64,000 bases of DNA from Pseudoflavonifractor gallinarum (GTDB lineage: Bacteria; Bacillota; Clostridia; Oscillospirales; Oscillospiraceae): the NCBI RefSeq assembly GCF_014982855.1, contig NZ_JADCKF010000001.1:186001-250000 (forward strand), read 5' to 3'. The position numbers and the translations under genes were made by a program. Of the stretch, positions 52,338 through 59,876 are shown one piece after another. The notes under the pieces are model-generated. The model was given only the letters and a program-made list of their open reading frames with translations. It ran no database searches and was not told the DNA's origin. Position 1 is the stretch's first letter, and every line of letters starts with the position of its first letter.

Positions 52338-53254
52338 ATCTACCCATCAAAAAGCGCGTTGGTGCCGCAGTTCTCGCCCTGGTGTTGACGGCGGGCGTTG
52401 CCGGCACGGTATTTCAGACCTGGGCGGAGGCTTCCAACATTCCGTCCAAGACCGTTATGCAGAGCGGCGTCACCGTCCTCTCCAACGCGAAAGCCGCCGT
52501 GGATACGTCCAATCTGAGCGAGGGATTTATCCAGGTCAAGTACACAGGCGGAAAAAATGTCCGCATCAAAGTGCAGATCACCAAGAGCGGCGGCACGACC
52601 TATACCTATAACCTGAACAATACCGGCAGCTATGAGACCTTTCCTCTGACCGAGGGAGACGGAAGCTACACCGTCAAGGTGTTTGAGAACACCTCCGGCA
52701 CGAAGTATGCCCAGGCGTACAGCACCAGCGTCTCTCTGAAGCTGCGCAACCAGTTTCTGCCCTTCCTCTACCCCAACCAGTATGTGAACTTTACGGAAAA
52801 GAGCACCACGGTGGCCAAGGGAAAAGAGATCGTGCAGAATGCCGGCGCCACCGATGATCTGGCCAAGGTAAGCGCGATCTTCAACTGGGTGACCAGCAAC
52901 TTCAGCTACGACTACGATCTGGCGGCCAATCCGCCCACGGGCTATCTGCCCGATGTGGATAAGGTGCTGGCTGCGCGCAAGGGTATCTGCTTTGACTATG
53001 CGGCGGTCATGGCCACCATGCTCCGCTCTCAGGATATCCCCTGCAAGCTGGTCGTGGGCTATGCGGGCAAGATCTACCACGCCTGGATCGACGTCTATGT
53101 GGAGGGCGTGGGCTGGATCAAGAATGCCATCTACTTTGACGGCAAGAGCTGGACCATGATGGACCCCACCTTTGTCTCCACCGGCAAGGGGAGCGCCTCC
53201 ATCATGAAGTACGTGACCACCCCCAGCAATTATTCCCAGAAATACGCCTATTAA
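52334..53254 (+). CDS. Secreted transglutaminase-like protein
   Basis: A 306-residue exported protein. A signal peptide ends near residue 33 (TWAEA). An immunoglobulin-like N-terminal part (about 50-140) precedes a transglutaminase-like cysteine protease fold (about 165-285) with triad C219 (RKGICFDYAA), H249 (YHAWIDVYV) and D277 (MMDPTF). Such domains cleave or cross-link peptides. The start is TTG 52334, behind a near-perfect AGGAGGT, and it overlaps the sortase stop by four bases, so the two are translationally coupled. A surface role together with the sortase and pilus genes is likely. Confidence 0.88.
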   Translation: MNLPIKKRVGAAVLALVLTAGVAGTVFQTWAEASNIPSKTVMQSGVTVLSNAKAAVDTSNLSEGFIQVKYTGGKNVRIKVQITKSGGTTYTYNLNNTGSYETFPLTEGDGSYTVKVFENTSGTKYAQAYSTSVSLKLRNQFLPFLYPNQYVNFTEKSTTVAKGKEIVQNAGATDDLAKVSAIFNWVTSNFSYDYDLAANPPTGYLPDVDKVLAARKGICFDYAAVMATMLRSQDIPCKLVVGYAGKIYHAWIDVYVEGVGWIKNAIYFDGKSWTMMDPTFVSTGKGSASIMKYVTTPSNYSQKYAY

Positions 53255-53278
53255 AGGAGCGGAAAGGGAGCGAAAAGA

Positions 53279-54325
53279 ATGAAAAAGACGGCAAAGCCCC
53301 AGGTGCTTGGCCCGGATGAGCTCTCTGTATTCTGTTATGAGCTCTCTCTGATGGTCCAGGCCGGCATCGGCTCGGAGGAGAGTGTGGGCATCCTGGCCCA
53401 GGACGCCCGATCCCCCCGTGAGAAGGAACTGCTGGAGCGGATGCACGCCGTTCTGCTGGAAGGACGTGCGCTCTCCGCGGCGCTGGAGGAGACCGGAGTA
53501 TTCCCCCACTATATGCTGCGCATGGTGGAGATCGGGCAGGCCTCCGGCCGGCTGGACCAGGTGCTCTCGGCCCTCTCCGCGTACTACCGCCGGGAGGCGG
53601 ATACTCAGCAGTCCCTCCGGCGGGCCATCGCCTATCCGGCGGCCATGGCGGTGCTCATCGCGGTGGTTTTTCTGGCCCTGGTATCCCGGGTACTGCCCGT
53701 GTTCCAGCAGGTATTCAGCCAGCTGGGTGTGAGTCTGTCCCCCGTTGCCCGGGGTCTGATGACCTTTGGCGCGGTGAGTAAATATGTGGCTGCCGCCTTT
53801 GCGGTGGTGCTGGTGGCTGCTGCGGTGTGGGTGCTCTGGATGTTTCGCACCGCCAAGGGGCAGGCTGCCCTGAGCCGTCTGCTCTCCGGTACCGCGCCCT
53901 ATCGGGCGGTGGACCGCAGCCGCTTTGCCTCTGCCATGGCGCTGATGCTCTCCAGTGGTCTCCCGCTGGATGAGGCCATGGACCGCTCCTGTGACCTGTT
54001 GGACGGAACGGGGATCGCCCCCGCCCTGAAGGATTGCCGGGACCGGATGGCGGCAGGGACGGCCTTTGCTGACGCGGTGGAGAGCTGCGGGCTCTTTACC
54101 GGTCTTCAGGCGGGGCTTCTGAGTGCCGGTTTCCGGGCCGGCGTGTCCGAGCAGGCCATGGAAGAGCTCTCCCGCCGCTGTCAGGCTGACGCCGATGAGC
54201 GGCTCTCGCTGCTCCTCAGCCGCTTTGAGTATGGCCTGGTCATCATCCTCTGTCTGGCGGTGGGACTGGTGCTCCTGTCCGTGATGCTGCCCCTGCTGGG
54301 CGTGCTCTCCGCCATCGGCGGTTGA
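53279..54325 (+). CDS. Type II secretion/type IV pilus platform protein (GspF/PilC family)
   Basis: A 348-residue inner-membrane platform protein. It has the duplicated GspF domain: the first copy (about 15-135) contains GIGSEESVGILAQ and GRALSAALEETGVFPHYM, the second (about 215-340) contains SSGLPLDEAMDRSCDLL and GTAFADAVESCG. Three membrane segments are visible, two around 120-190 and one at the C-terminus. In pili and type II systems it links the ATPase to the growing fibre. It is 15-20% shorter at the N-terminus than typical PilC. GAAAGGGAG precedes ATG 53279. Confidence 0.9.
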   Translation: MKKTAKPQVLGPDELSVFCYELSLMVQAGIGSEESVGILAQDARSPREKELLERMHAVLLEGRALSAALEETGVFPHYMLRMVEIGQASGRLDQVLSALSAYYRREADTQQSLRRAIAYPAAMAVLIAVVFLALVSRVLPVFQQVFSQLGVSLSPVARGLMTFGAVSKYVAAAFAVVLVAAAVWVLWMFRTAKGQAALSRLLSGTAPYRAVDRSRFASAMALMLSSGLPLDEAMDRSCDLLDGTGIAPALKDCRDRMAAGTAFADAVESCGLFTGLQAGLLSAGFRAGVSEQAMEELSRRCQADADERLSLLLSRFEYGLVIILCLAVGLVLLSVMLPLLGVLSAIGG

Positions 54326-54352
54326 TAAAGACCGTTTTTGGGAGGTGTTTTT

Positions 54353-54688
54353 TTGTTCCAGTCCAGACATACCATGCGCCGGGCCCTGCCCCTGGTGCTG
54401 TTGGTCGTTGTACTGCCTGTATTTCTCTTTGCTGCGGCGGGAGGACTGGGCGGAAAGGCAGACCAGGAGAGCCTGGTCATGACAGAACGTGCGGTCCGGC
54501 GTGCGGCAGTCCAGTGCTATGCGCTGGAGGGAAGCTACCCGGCCAGTCTGGCCGATCTGGAGGAGCGCTATGGCGTATCCATTGATGAGAGCCGGATCTT
54601 TGTGGACTATCAGTACATCGCCTCCAACCTGATGCCCGACATCACGGTTTTGCCCGCGGCAGGGCAGGGGGATCCCGTTCTGGAATGA
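54353..54688 (+). CDS. Pilin-like single-pass protein 1
   Basis: A 111-residue protein with an N-terminal membrane helix (residues about 9-30), preceded by basic residues (RHTMRR). The next part, QCYALEGSYPASLADLEERYGV, has the spacing of the GspG pseudopilin segment after the helix. No prepilin-peptidase signature (GFTLIE) is present. TTG 54353 is chosen because GGAGGT lies 6 bases upstream; ATG 54374 would remove the first seven residues. It is part of a run of four small membrane-anchored proteins between the platform protein and PilT. A role as minor pilin or pilus-assembly protein is inferred from context. Confidence 0.7.
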   Translation: MFQSRHTMRRALPLVLLVVVLPVFLFAAAGGLGGKADQESLVMTERAVRRAAVQCYALEGSYPASLADLEERYGVSIDESRIFVDYQYIASNLMPDITVLPAAGQGDPVLE

Positions 54689-54723
54689 GCGGGCGGCCCA
54701 TTTTGGAAGGAGCGTGACCAGTT

Positions 54724-55221
54724 ATGAAACTCTCAAGTGAAGGGCGCGGACTGCGTTCCGCTCTGGTCGTGGTGTTGTGCGCCCTCTTTTTTATCCTGGC
54801 CATGGGGATCACCCTGCTGGGCAGCGGAGTCTATCGGGACGTGGTAGCGGTCTCCGACGGGAACGAGACGGAGCGCACGGCACTGTCCTATCTGATCAAT
54901 CAGGTTCGCCGGTCCTGGAGTGTGGGGGTAGGCTCCTTTGAGTACCTGCCAGCCCTGGAGCTGACCGATTCCGGCGAGAGCGACTACCACACGGTCCTGT
55001 ATGTCTATGACGGACAGCTGCGGGAGCTCTACGCCGAGAAGGACAGCGGCATGAAGGCCGAGGACGGCGTAGCCATTCTGCCTCTGGATCGTATGGAGTT
55101 GACGCTGGAGGGAGATCTTCTCACCATCACCGTGACGGCGGAGGATGGCGAGGTCTGTTCCGCCAGCGTCACGTCCCGGATGGGCGTGAACACGGTACCC
55201 GGCGGGGAGGTGTTGGGATGA
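54724..55221 (+). CDS. Pilin-like single-pass protein 2 (DUF4860-like)
   Basis: A 165-residue protein with an N-terminal helix (about 12-34; LRSALVVVLCALFFILAMG) and an extracytoplasmic beta-rich part. The layout (helix, then ERTALSYLINQVRRS, then repeated beta-hairpins) is that of a minor pilin of the PilW/GspJ kind, and I think it corresponds to DUF4860, though this is from memory. Its stop overlaps the next start in an ATGA. GAAGGAG lies upstream of ATG 54724. Confidence 0.72.
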   Translation: MKLSSEGRGLRSALVVVLCALFFILAMGITLLGSGVYRDVVAVSDGNETERTALSYLINQVRRSWSVGVGSFEYLPALELTDSGESDYHTVLYVYDGQLRELYAEKDSGMKAEDGVAILPLDRMELTLEGDLLTITVTAEDGEVCSASVTSRMGVNTVPGGEVLG

Positions 55222-55547
55222 GTTACGGACCGAAAAAAGCCAACCTCTTTCTCATCGAGCTGGTGTGCAATCTCTTGATCTTCGCCCTGTGCGCGGCGGT
55301 CTGCGTGGGTCTTCTGGTCCATGCCCGCCGTATCAGCCAGGAGAGCACGCGTCTCACCCAGGCGGTCTATCTCGCCCAATCCATCGCCGAGGAGTGGAAG
55401 GCCACCGGGGAGGAGCCCGCGCAGCGCAGGGAAGAGGACAATGGATTTAGTGCCCAGTGCGCGGTGCGTGGGAACGAGTTGGATATCGCCATCTATCAAG
55501 ACGATATCCAGGTTTATGAGCTGGAAGGGGTGACCTACCTTGGATAG
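55218..55547 (+). CDS. Pilin-like single-pass protein 3
   Basis: A 109-residue protein with a short N-terminus, a membrane helix at about 9-33 (LFLIELVCNLLIFALCAAVCVGLLV) and a small soluble domain with RISQESTRLTQAVYLAQSIAEEWK. The helix contains a glutamate (LFLIELV), reminiscent of the E5 of type IV pilins, but without the processing glycine in front. It overlaps the gene before by four bases and the gene after by eight, so translation is coupled. Confidence 0.72.
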   Translation: MSYGPKKANLFLIELVCNLLIFALCAAVCVGLLVHARRISQESTRLTQAVYLAQSIAEEWKATGEEPAQRREEDNGFSAQCAVRGNELDIAIYQDDIQVYELEGVTYLG

Positions 55548-55941
55548 ACGGCAGGAATCTCCCTTTGGAGTGGGGATCATCACCATCATTACGGTGCTGC
55601 TGGTGCTCACTCTGTCTATTTTTGCGGCACTGACTTTGACGACCGCCAAGGCGGACCTGGCCCTCTCGGAGATCAATGCAGAGACGGTGCAGTCCTACTA
55701 TGCTGCCGACCGGGAGGCAGCCCAGCGGTATGCCGCCTTTGCCTCCGGGAATGAGACCGAGCTGGACGAGTGGATCCCCATGGAGGGGAATCAGTCTCTT
55801 CACATCACGCTGGGACGCATTCCGTCGGGCGCGATGGAGGGCGGCGTTACCATTGAACACTGGGAAGTGGTGGCCAGCGGGCCCGACGAGAGTGAGATCC
55901 AAGACCAGTGGAACCTGTGGGATGGCGGCCTGGGCGAGTGA
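55540..55941 (+). CDS. Pilin-like single-pass protein 4 (PilX-like)
   Basis: A 133-residue protein that starts with DRRQESPFGVGIITIITVLLVLTLSI, described here in general: a polar hexapeptide, a helix at about 9-31, then KADLALSEINAETVQSYYAADREAAQRYA, which resembles the PilX/PilV minor-pilin layout (helix followed by AxxYYAAxxGA). The start is a TTG (55540) overlapping the previous stop; GGAAGGGG lies about 10 bases upstream. It is the last of the four small proteins before the PilT gene. Confidence 0.7.
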   Translation: MDRRQESPFGVGIITIITVLLVLTLSIFAALTLTTAKADLALSEINAETVQSYYAADREAAQRYAAFASGNETELDEWIPMEGNQSLHITLGRIPSGAMEGGVTIEHWEVVASGPDESEIQDQWNLWDGGLGE

Positions 55942-55973
55942 ACCGGCCCCACCCGCTGAAAGAAGGAAAAAGC

Positions 55974-57038
55974 ATGACCATTCTGGAGATCCTGGAGGGG
56001 GCCGTGGCCCGCTCTGCCTCAGATATTCTCATCATTGCCGGTATGCCGGCAGCCTATAAGATCCATGGCCTGATCCGGCGAGAGGGGGAACGCCTCCTCC
56101 CCCCTGACATTCAGGCCCTGGTGGAAGAGCTCTACCACCTGGCGGGAGAGCGGGATATGAAGCGCCTGCTGGAGGTGGGGGACGATGATTTCTCCTTTGC
56201 CGTGCGGGGCCTTTCCCGCTTCCGGGTCAACGCCCTCAAGCAGCGCGGCTCCCTGGGACTGGTGATCCGAGTGGTCTCCTTTGCGCTGCCTGACCGGGAG
56301 GCCATGGGAATCCCGGACAATGTGATGGCCTTTTCCCGCTACACCCGGGGTATGGTGCTCTTCACTGGCCCGGCGGGCAGCGGCAAGACCACCACACTGG
56401 CCTGTCTGGTGGACGCAGTCAACTCCACCCGCAACAGCCACATTATCACCATTGAAGACCCCATTGAATACCTCCACCACCACAAGGAGAGCGTGGTGAC
56501 CCAGCGGGAGCTGTCCACCGACACGGCATCCTACGATGCCGCGCTGCGGGCCGCCCTGCGGGAGGCCCCCGATATCATCCTTCTGGGCGAGATGCGGGAC
56601 GCCGACACCATCCGGGCGGCGGTCACCGCCGCCGAGACCGGCCATCTGGTCATCTCCACGCTGCACACGGTGGGGGCGTCCAGTACGATTGACCGGATCG
56701 TGGATTCCTTCCCGCCGGAGCAGCAGCAGCAGATCCGCACCCAGCTGTCCATGGTGCTGGAAGGCGTGGTCTCACAGCAGCTGGTGCCCACCGTGGATGG
56801 GGGGCTGACCCCGGCCTTTGAGGTGATGGTGGTCAACAGCGCCATCCGCAATATGATCCGGGAGTCCAAGGCCCATCAGATCGACAATGTGATCTCCCAG
56901 GGTGCGGCGGAGGGCATGGTCTCCATGGACCAGAGCCTGCTGCGCCTGGTGCAGAATGGACGCATCAGCCAAGAGGAGGCCCTGCGCCACAGCATCAACA
57001 GCGAATGGATGCAAAAACGGCTTGCCGCAGTACGGTGA
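55974..57038 (+). CDS. pilT: PilT-type ATPase
   Basis: A 354-residue hexameric ATPase of the type IV pilus/type II secretion family. The Walker A loop is GPAGSGKTTT; the Asp box IIILGEMRDADTIRAAV-type region (PDIILLGEMRD) and the His box (GHLVISTLHT) follow; HIITIEDPIEYLHH is also PilT-like. In pili PilT normally retracts the fibre and needs a separate PilB for assembly; none is seen here. AGAAGGAA precedes ATG 55974. The C-terminus lacks the long N-terminal domain of PilB/GspE, which supports the PilT assignment. Confidence 0.92.
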   Translation: MTILEILEGAVARSASDILIIAGMPAAYKIHGLIRREGERLLPPDIQALVEELYHLAGERDMKRLLEVGDDDFSFAVRGLSRFRVNALKQRGSLGLVIRVVSFALPDREAMGIPDNVMAFSRYTRGMVLFTGPAGSGKTTTLACLVDAVNSTRNSHIITIEDPIEYLHHHKESVVTQRELSTDTASYDAALRAALREAPDIILLGEMRDADTIRAAVTAAETGHLVISTLHTVGASSTIDRIVDSFPPEQQQQIRTQLSMVLEGVVSQQLVPTVDGGLTPAFEVMVVNSAIRNMIRESKAHQIDNVISQGAAEGMVSMDQSLLRLVQNGRISQEEALRHSINSEWMQKRLAAVR

Positions 57039-57050
57039 GGAGGAGAAGCT

Positions 57051-57497
57051 ATGCCGGCAAATATGAACCACTATGACGCAGCCATCCGGATCTGTGTGGA
57101 TCAGGTGACGGACGGGCGTATCTGCGGCCGGGTCGTGAGCCGCCGCCTGCTGCGTCCCTTTTCCTTTTCCGATATCGGCGGACTTCTGCTCCAGCTGGAG
57201 GAAGTGCTTGATACACAGAATTTTCCTCAGGCCTTTGAGCGCACCCGTACCTTCTGCCCCGGACGGGGAGAGGGGTGCAGCGACTTGGTCGCCAAAGATC
57301 TGAACAGCGGCATGTCCCGGGAAGAGGTGGAGGCCGCCCGGGGCGAATCAGCCACCTTTCAGCTGTATGTCATCACCCGGCGGAATACCACCTGGCAGGG
57401 ATTTCTGGACTGGCTGGATGGGACGCCGCGGCAGGAGTATGCCAGCGTACTGGAGCTCATCAAATGTGTGGATGAACGGTTGAGCGGAAAAGCGTAA
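57051..57497 (+). CDS. Uncharacterised protein downstream of pilT
   Basis: A 148-residue soluble protein of unknown function, starting at ATG 57051 with GAGGAGGAG just upstream (ATG 57063 is also possible). Visible features are an amphipathic central part (SFSDIGGLLLQLEEVLD), two cysteines (CPGRGEGCSD) and a tryptophan-rich C-terminal segment (TTWQGFLDWLDG). No domain is recognised. It is the last gene before a strong terminator, 12 bases after pilT, and so belongs to the pilus-like operon. Confidence 0.75.
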   Translation: MPANMNHYDAAIRICVDQVTDGRICGRVVSRRLLRPFSFSDIGGLLLQLEEVLDTQNFPQAFERTRTFCPGRGEGCSDLVAKDLNSGMSREEVEAARGESATFQLYVITRRNTTWQGFLDWLDGTPRQEYASVLELIKCVDERLSGKA

Positions 57498-57507
57498 TAG
57501 AGAGCAG

Positions 57508-57548
57508 CCCGCCGGGCCCGGTTTTTCCGGGTGCCCGGCGGGATTTTT
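57508..57548 (+). terminator. Terminator of pilus-like operon
   Basis: CCCGCCGGGCCCGG-TTTTT-CCGGG(T)GCCCGGCGGG stem-loop with one bulge, then ATTTTTG. Confidence 0.85.
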
Positions 57549-57688
57549 GCAGCCAGAAAAGAAAAAGTGTGCGACCAAGTTCCCGATGAAGCGGCGTAAT
57601 TTGACAAATGTCGCGGTTGACGGTCGTGGAATTGGGGGAAATGTGTGGAAAAATGGCAGTTCCGTGGGAAAATTGCGAACGATTTTTC

Positions 57689-57717
57689 TTTCCGTGCCGT
57701 AGGAAATACAATATAAT
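57689..57717 (+). promoter_or_regulatory. Promoter of DUF6514 gene
   Basis: TTTCCG (57689-57694), 17-bp spacer, perfect TATAAT (57712-57717). The region 57549-57688 shows no gene. Confidence 0.55.
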
Positions 57718-57758
57718 TGCATTGGAAGTGATCTGATATAAGGAGGGGAAGGCGCAAG

Positions 57759-58037
57759 ATGAGGGAATTGTACGTCGGGCAGCGCACTGAGGAGGGTGAG
57801 GACGGTCAAAAGTACTGCTTCGACTATTACATCTTGGTGGACCAAATGTGTGTGAGTGATGGGTTCGCCTGTGAAAGCTACGGCGTAAAGATCGCGGCTG
57901 CGGATGGAAGTGAGGGAGCACAGCTCCCCCATGTCACCGTAAGCGTTTCCCGCATTGATGAATTAATGGAACTCCTGCTGCGCAACACGGTAACTCCTTC
58001 CACCCTGCGAGATGTGGTCCTGGATTGGCTCGCATAA
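57759..58037 (+). CDS. DUF6514 family protein
   Basis: A 92-residue small protein. The N-terminal half (Cys-Phe-Asp-Tyr-Tyr-Ile pattern, residues 20-30) and the helix DELMELLLRNTVTPSTLRDVVLDWLA near the C-terminus fit the DUF6514 family of small Clostridial proteins of unknown role. AAGGAGGGG precedes ATG 57759. It is monocistronic, with its own promoter and a perfect terminator. Confidence 0.8.
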   Translation: MRELYVGQRTEEGEDGQKYCFDYYILVDQMCVSDGFACESYGVKIAAADGSEGAQLPHVTVSVSRIDELMELLLRNTVTPSTLRDVVLDWLA

Positions 58038-58043
58038 GCATGG

Positions 58044-58084
58044 ATACCGGAGGCCGGATCGATGATCCGGCCTCCGGTATTTTT
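58044..58084 (+). terminator. Terminator of DUF6514 gene
   Basis: Perfect 17-bp stem ATACCGGAGGCCGGATC / complement with a GAT loop, then TTTT. Confidence 0.93.
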
Positions 58085-58119
58085 ATGGAAACAGGGTGTG
58101 CAAAGGGAAAGAAGCAAGG

Positions 58120-58149
58120 TTGACAGTTGATGGGAAAACGGGGTAAAAT
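58120..58149 (+). promoter_or_regulatory. Promoter of NSS transporter
   Basis: Perfect TTGACA (58120-58125), 18-bp spacer, TAAAAT (58144-58149). Confidence 0.65.
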
Positions 58150-58200
58150 GTCAACATATGTGTGGGCGTTGTGCCCAAAAGAGGCAAGGAGGAAACGGAT

Positions 58201-59595
58201 GTGAAAGAGAGAGAGACCTTTGCGTCCCGGCTGGGCTTTGTGCTCATCTCAGCCGGGTGCGCCATTGGCCTGGGAAATGTGTGGCGCTTCCCCTATATTG
58301 TGGGACAGTATGGCGGCGCAGCCTTTGTGCTGATCTACCTGGCCTTCCTGGTGGTGATGGGTCTGCCCATCATGGCCATGGAGTTTGCGGTGGGGCGAGC
58401 CAGCCGGAAGAGTGTGATCGTCTCCTTCCAGCAGCTGGAGCCCAAGGGCAGCAAGTGGCACTGGTACGGCTGGTTCGGTATGGCGGGCAACTACCTGCTC
58501 ATGATGTTCTATACCACCATTGCCGGCTGGCTTCTGCTGTACTTCTGCAAGATGGTGCTGGGTCGCTTTGAGGGTCTGGATACCGCCGGTGTGGCGGATG
58601 CCTATGGACAGATGGTGGCCACCCCTGGTATCCAGCTGCTCTTTATGGCCATTGTGGTGGTGCTGGGCATGCTGGTGTGCAGCCGGGGACTGCAAAATGG
58701 CGTGGAGAAGATCAACAAGGCCATGATGCTCTGCCTGCTGGCGCTCTTGGTGGTGCTGGCGGTGCGCGCCGTCACCCTTCCTGGGGCGATAGAGGGCCTG
58801 AAGTTCTATCTGGTGCCCAATTTCCACAACCTGATGTACGACGGCGAGGGGAACTTCCGCCTGTTCCGTGCCATCTATGACGCTATGGGTCAGGCCTTCT
58901 TTACCCTGAGCCTGGGCATCGGCGCCATGGCCATCTTCGGCAGCTACATCGGCAAGGAGCGCCGCCTGTTCGGCGAGGCCATCAGCGTGGGTATCCTGGA
59001 TACCTGTGTGGCCTTCATCTCGGGTCTGATCATCTTCCCCTCGGCCTTTGCCTTCGGGGTGCAGCCCGACGCGGGCCCCAATCTGATCTTTGTCACCCTA
59101 CCCAATGTCTTTAACGCCATGCCCGGCGGCCGGCTGTGGGGCGCCATGTTCTTTGTGTTCCTCTTCTTTGCGGCCCTCTCCACCGTGACGGCGGTCTTTG
59201 AGAACATTCTGGCCTGCTGGATGGACAAGTGGGCCATTTCCCGGCGCAAGGCGGTGCTGGCCAACCTGGTGCTCATCTTCCTGCTGAGCCTGCCCTGCCT
59301 GCTGGGCAACAACCTGTGGAGCGGCGTGAAGGTGCTGGGCATGGGAATCATGGACCTGGAGGATTTCCTGGTCAGCAACAATCTGCTGCCTCTGGGCTCG
59401 GTGGTCTATCTGCTCTTCTGCTGTGTCTCCGACAAATACGGCTGGGGCTATGAGAACTTCCTGAAGGAGGCCAACCAGGGTGAGGGCGCCCGCTTCCCCG
59501 GAAAGCTGCGCGTTTACTTTACCTTTGTCCTTCCTGTGATCGTGCTCATCATCTTCTTCATGGGCTACTGGGATAAGTTTGCCCCCAAGGGCTGA
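58201..59595 (+). CDS. Neurotransmitter:sodium symporter family transporter
   Basis: A 464-residue, twelve-helix sodium-coupled symporter of the NSS (LeuT-type) family. The first helix carries FVLISAGCAIGLGNVWRFPY, the Na+ and substrate binding segment; helix 6 has FFTLSLGIGAMAIFGSYI. Bacterial members take up amino acids such as tryptophan, leucine or tyrosine. The start is a GTG at 58201: AGGAGG lies 8 bases upstream, whereas the frame's ATG at 58162 has no site. It stands alone between a terminator and the thiamine operon. Confidence 0.92.
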   Translation: MKERETFASRLGFVLISAGCAIGLGNVWRFPYIVGQYGGAAFVLIYLAFLVVMGLPIMAMEFAVGRASRKSVIVSFQQLEPKGSKWHWYGWFGMAGNYLLMMFYTTIAGWLLLYFCKMVLGRFEGLDTAGVADAYGQMVATPGIQLLFMAIVVVLGMLVCSRGLQNGVEKINKAMMLCLLALLVVLAVRAVTLPGAIEGLKFYLVPNFHNLMYDGEGNFRLFRAIYDAMGQAFFTLSLGIGAMAIFGSYIGKERRLFGEAISVGILDTCVAFISGLIIFPSAFAFGVQPDAGPNLIFVTLPNVFNAMPGGRLWGAMFFVFLFFAALSTVTAVFENILACWMDKWAISRRKAVLANLVLIFLLSLPCLLGNNLWSGVKVLGMGIMDLEDFLVSNNLLPLGSVVYLLFCCVSDKYGWGYENFLKEANQGEGARFPGKLRVYFTFVLPVIVLIIFFMGYWDKFAPKG

Positions 59596-59620
59596 TTGCC
59601 TGTATCCCCGGAAATAGGGA

Positions 59621-59649
59621 TTGACAGAAGGTTTCGTTCGTCCTACAAT
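59621..59649 (+). promoter_or_regulatory. Promoter of thiamine operon
   Basis: Perfect TTGACA (59621-59626), 17-bp spacer, TACAAT (59644-59649), just before the TPP riboswitch. Confidence 0.8.
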
Positions 59650-59654
59650 AAAAC

Positions 59655-59742
59655 ACGCAAGGGAGCTCCCGCGAGGGGGCTGAGAGGAGGGGCGAGTCCC
59701 TCGACCTTACCTGATGTGGGTAATGCCAACGTAGGGACGCGG
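59655..59742 (+). promoter_or_regulatory. TPP riboswitch (THI element)
   Basis: The conserved thiamine pyrophosphate aptamer parts are present in order: GGGAGCTCCC, GGGGGCTGAGAGG (59675-59687), ACCTGATGTGGGTAATGCCA (59710-59728), then the closing CAACGTAGGGA. High TPP should fold it so that the downstream terminator (59796-59831) forms and the thi genes are shut off. Confidence 0.96.
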
Positions 59743-59795
59743 CACAGACTTCGTGCGGTTCTCCTTCGTACGGAGGAGCATAGAGAAACGCTTGA

Positions 59796-59831
59796 GGCGG
59801 GATGTCCCAACTGGGACATCCCGCCTTTTTT
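59796..59831 (+). terminator. Riboswitch-controlled terminator of the thiamine operon
   Basis: Perfect GGCGGGATGTCCC-AACT-GGGACATCCCGCC stem-loop, then TTTTTT, between the TPP aptamer and thiD. Confidence 0.93.
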
Positions 59832-59876
59832 GGTCTGCCCCACAGAAATCCAAACGAAAAAAGGAGAGGCAAGCAG

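Noticed and set aside
57601-57640. TTGACA at 57601 as a second promoter for the DUF6514 gene
   Set aside because: No acceptable -10 lies 16-18 bases downstream.
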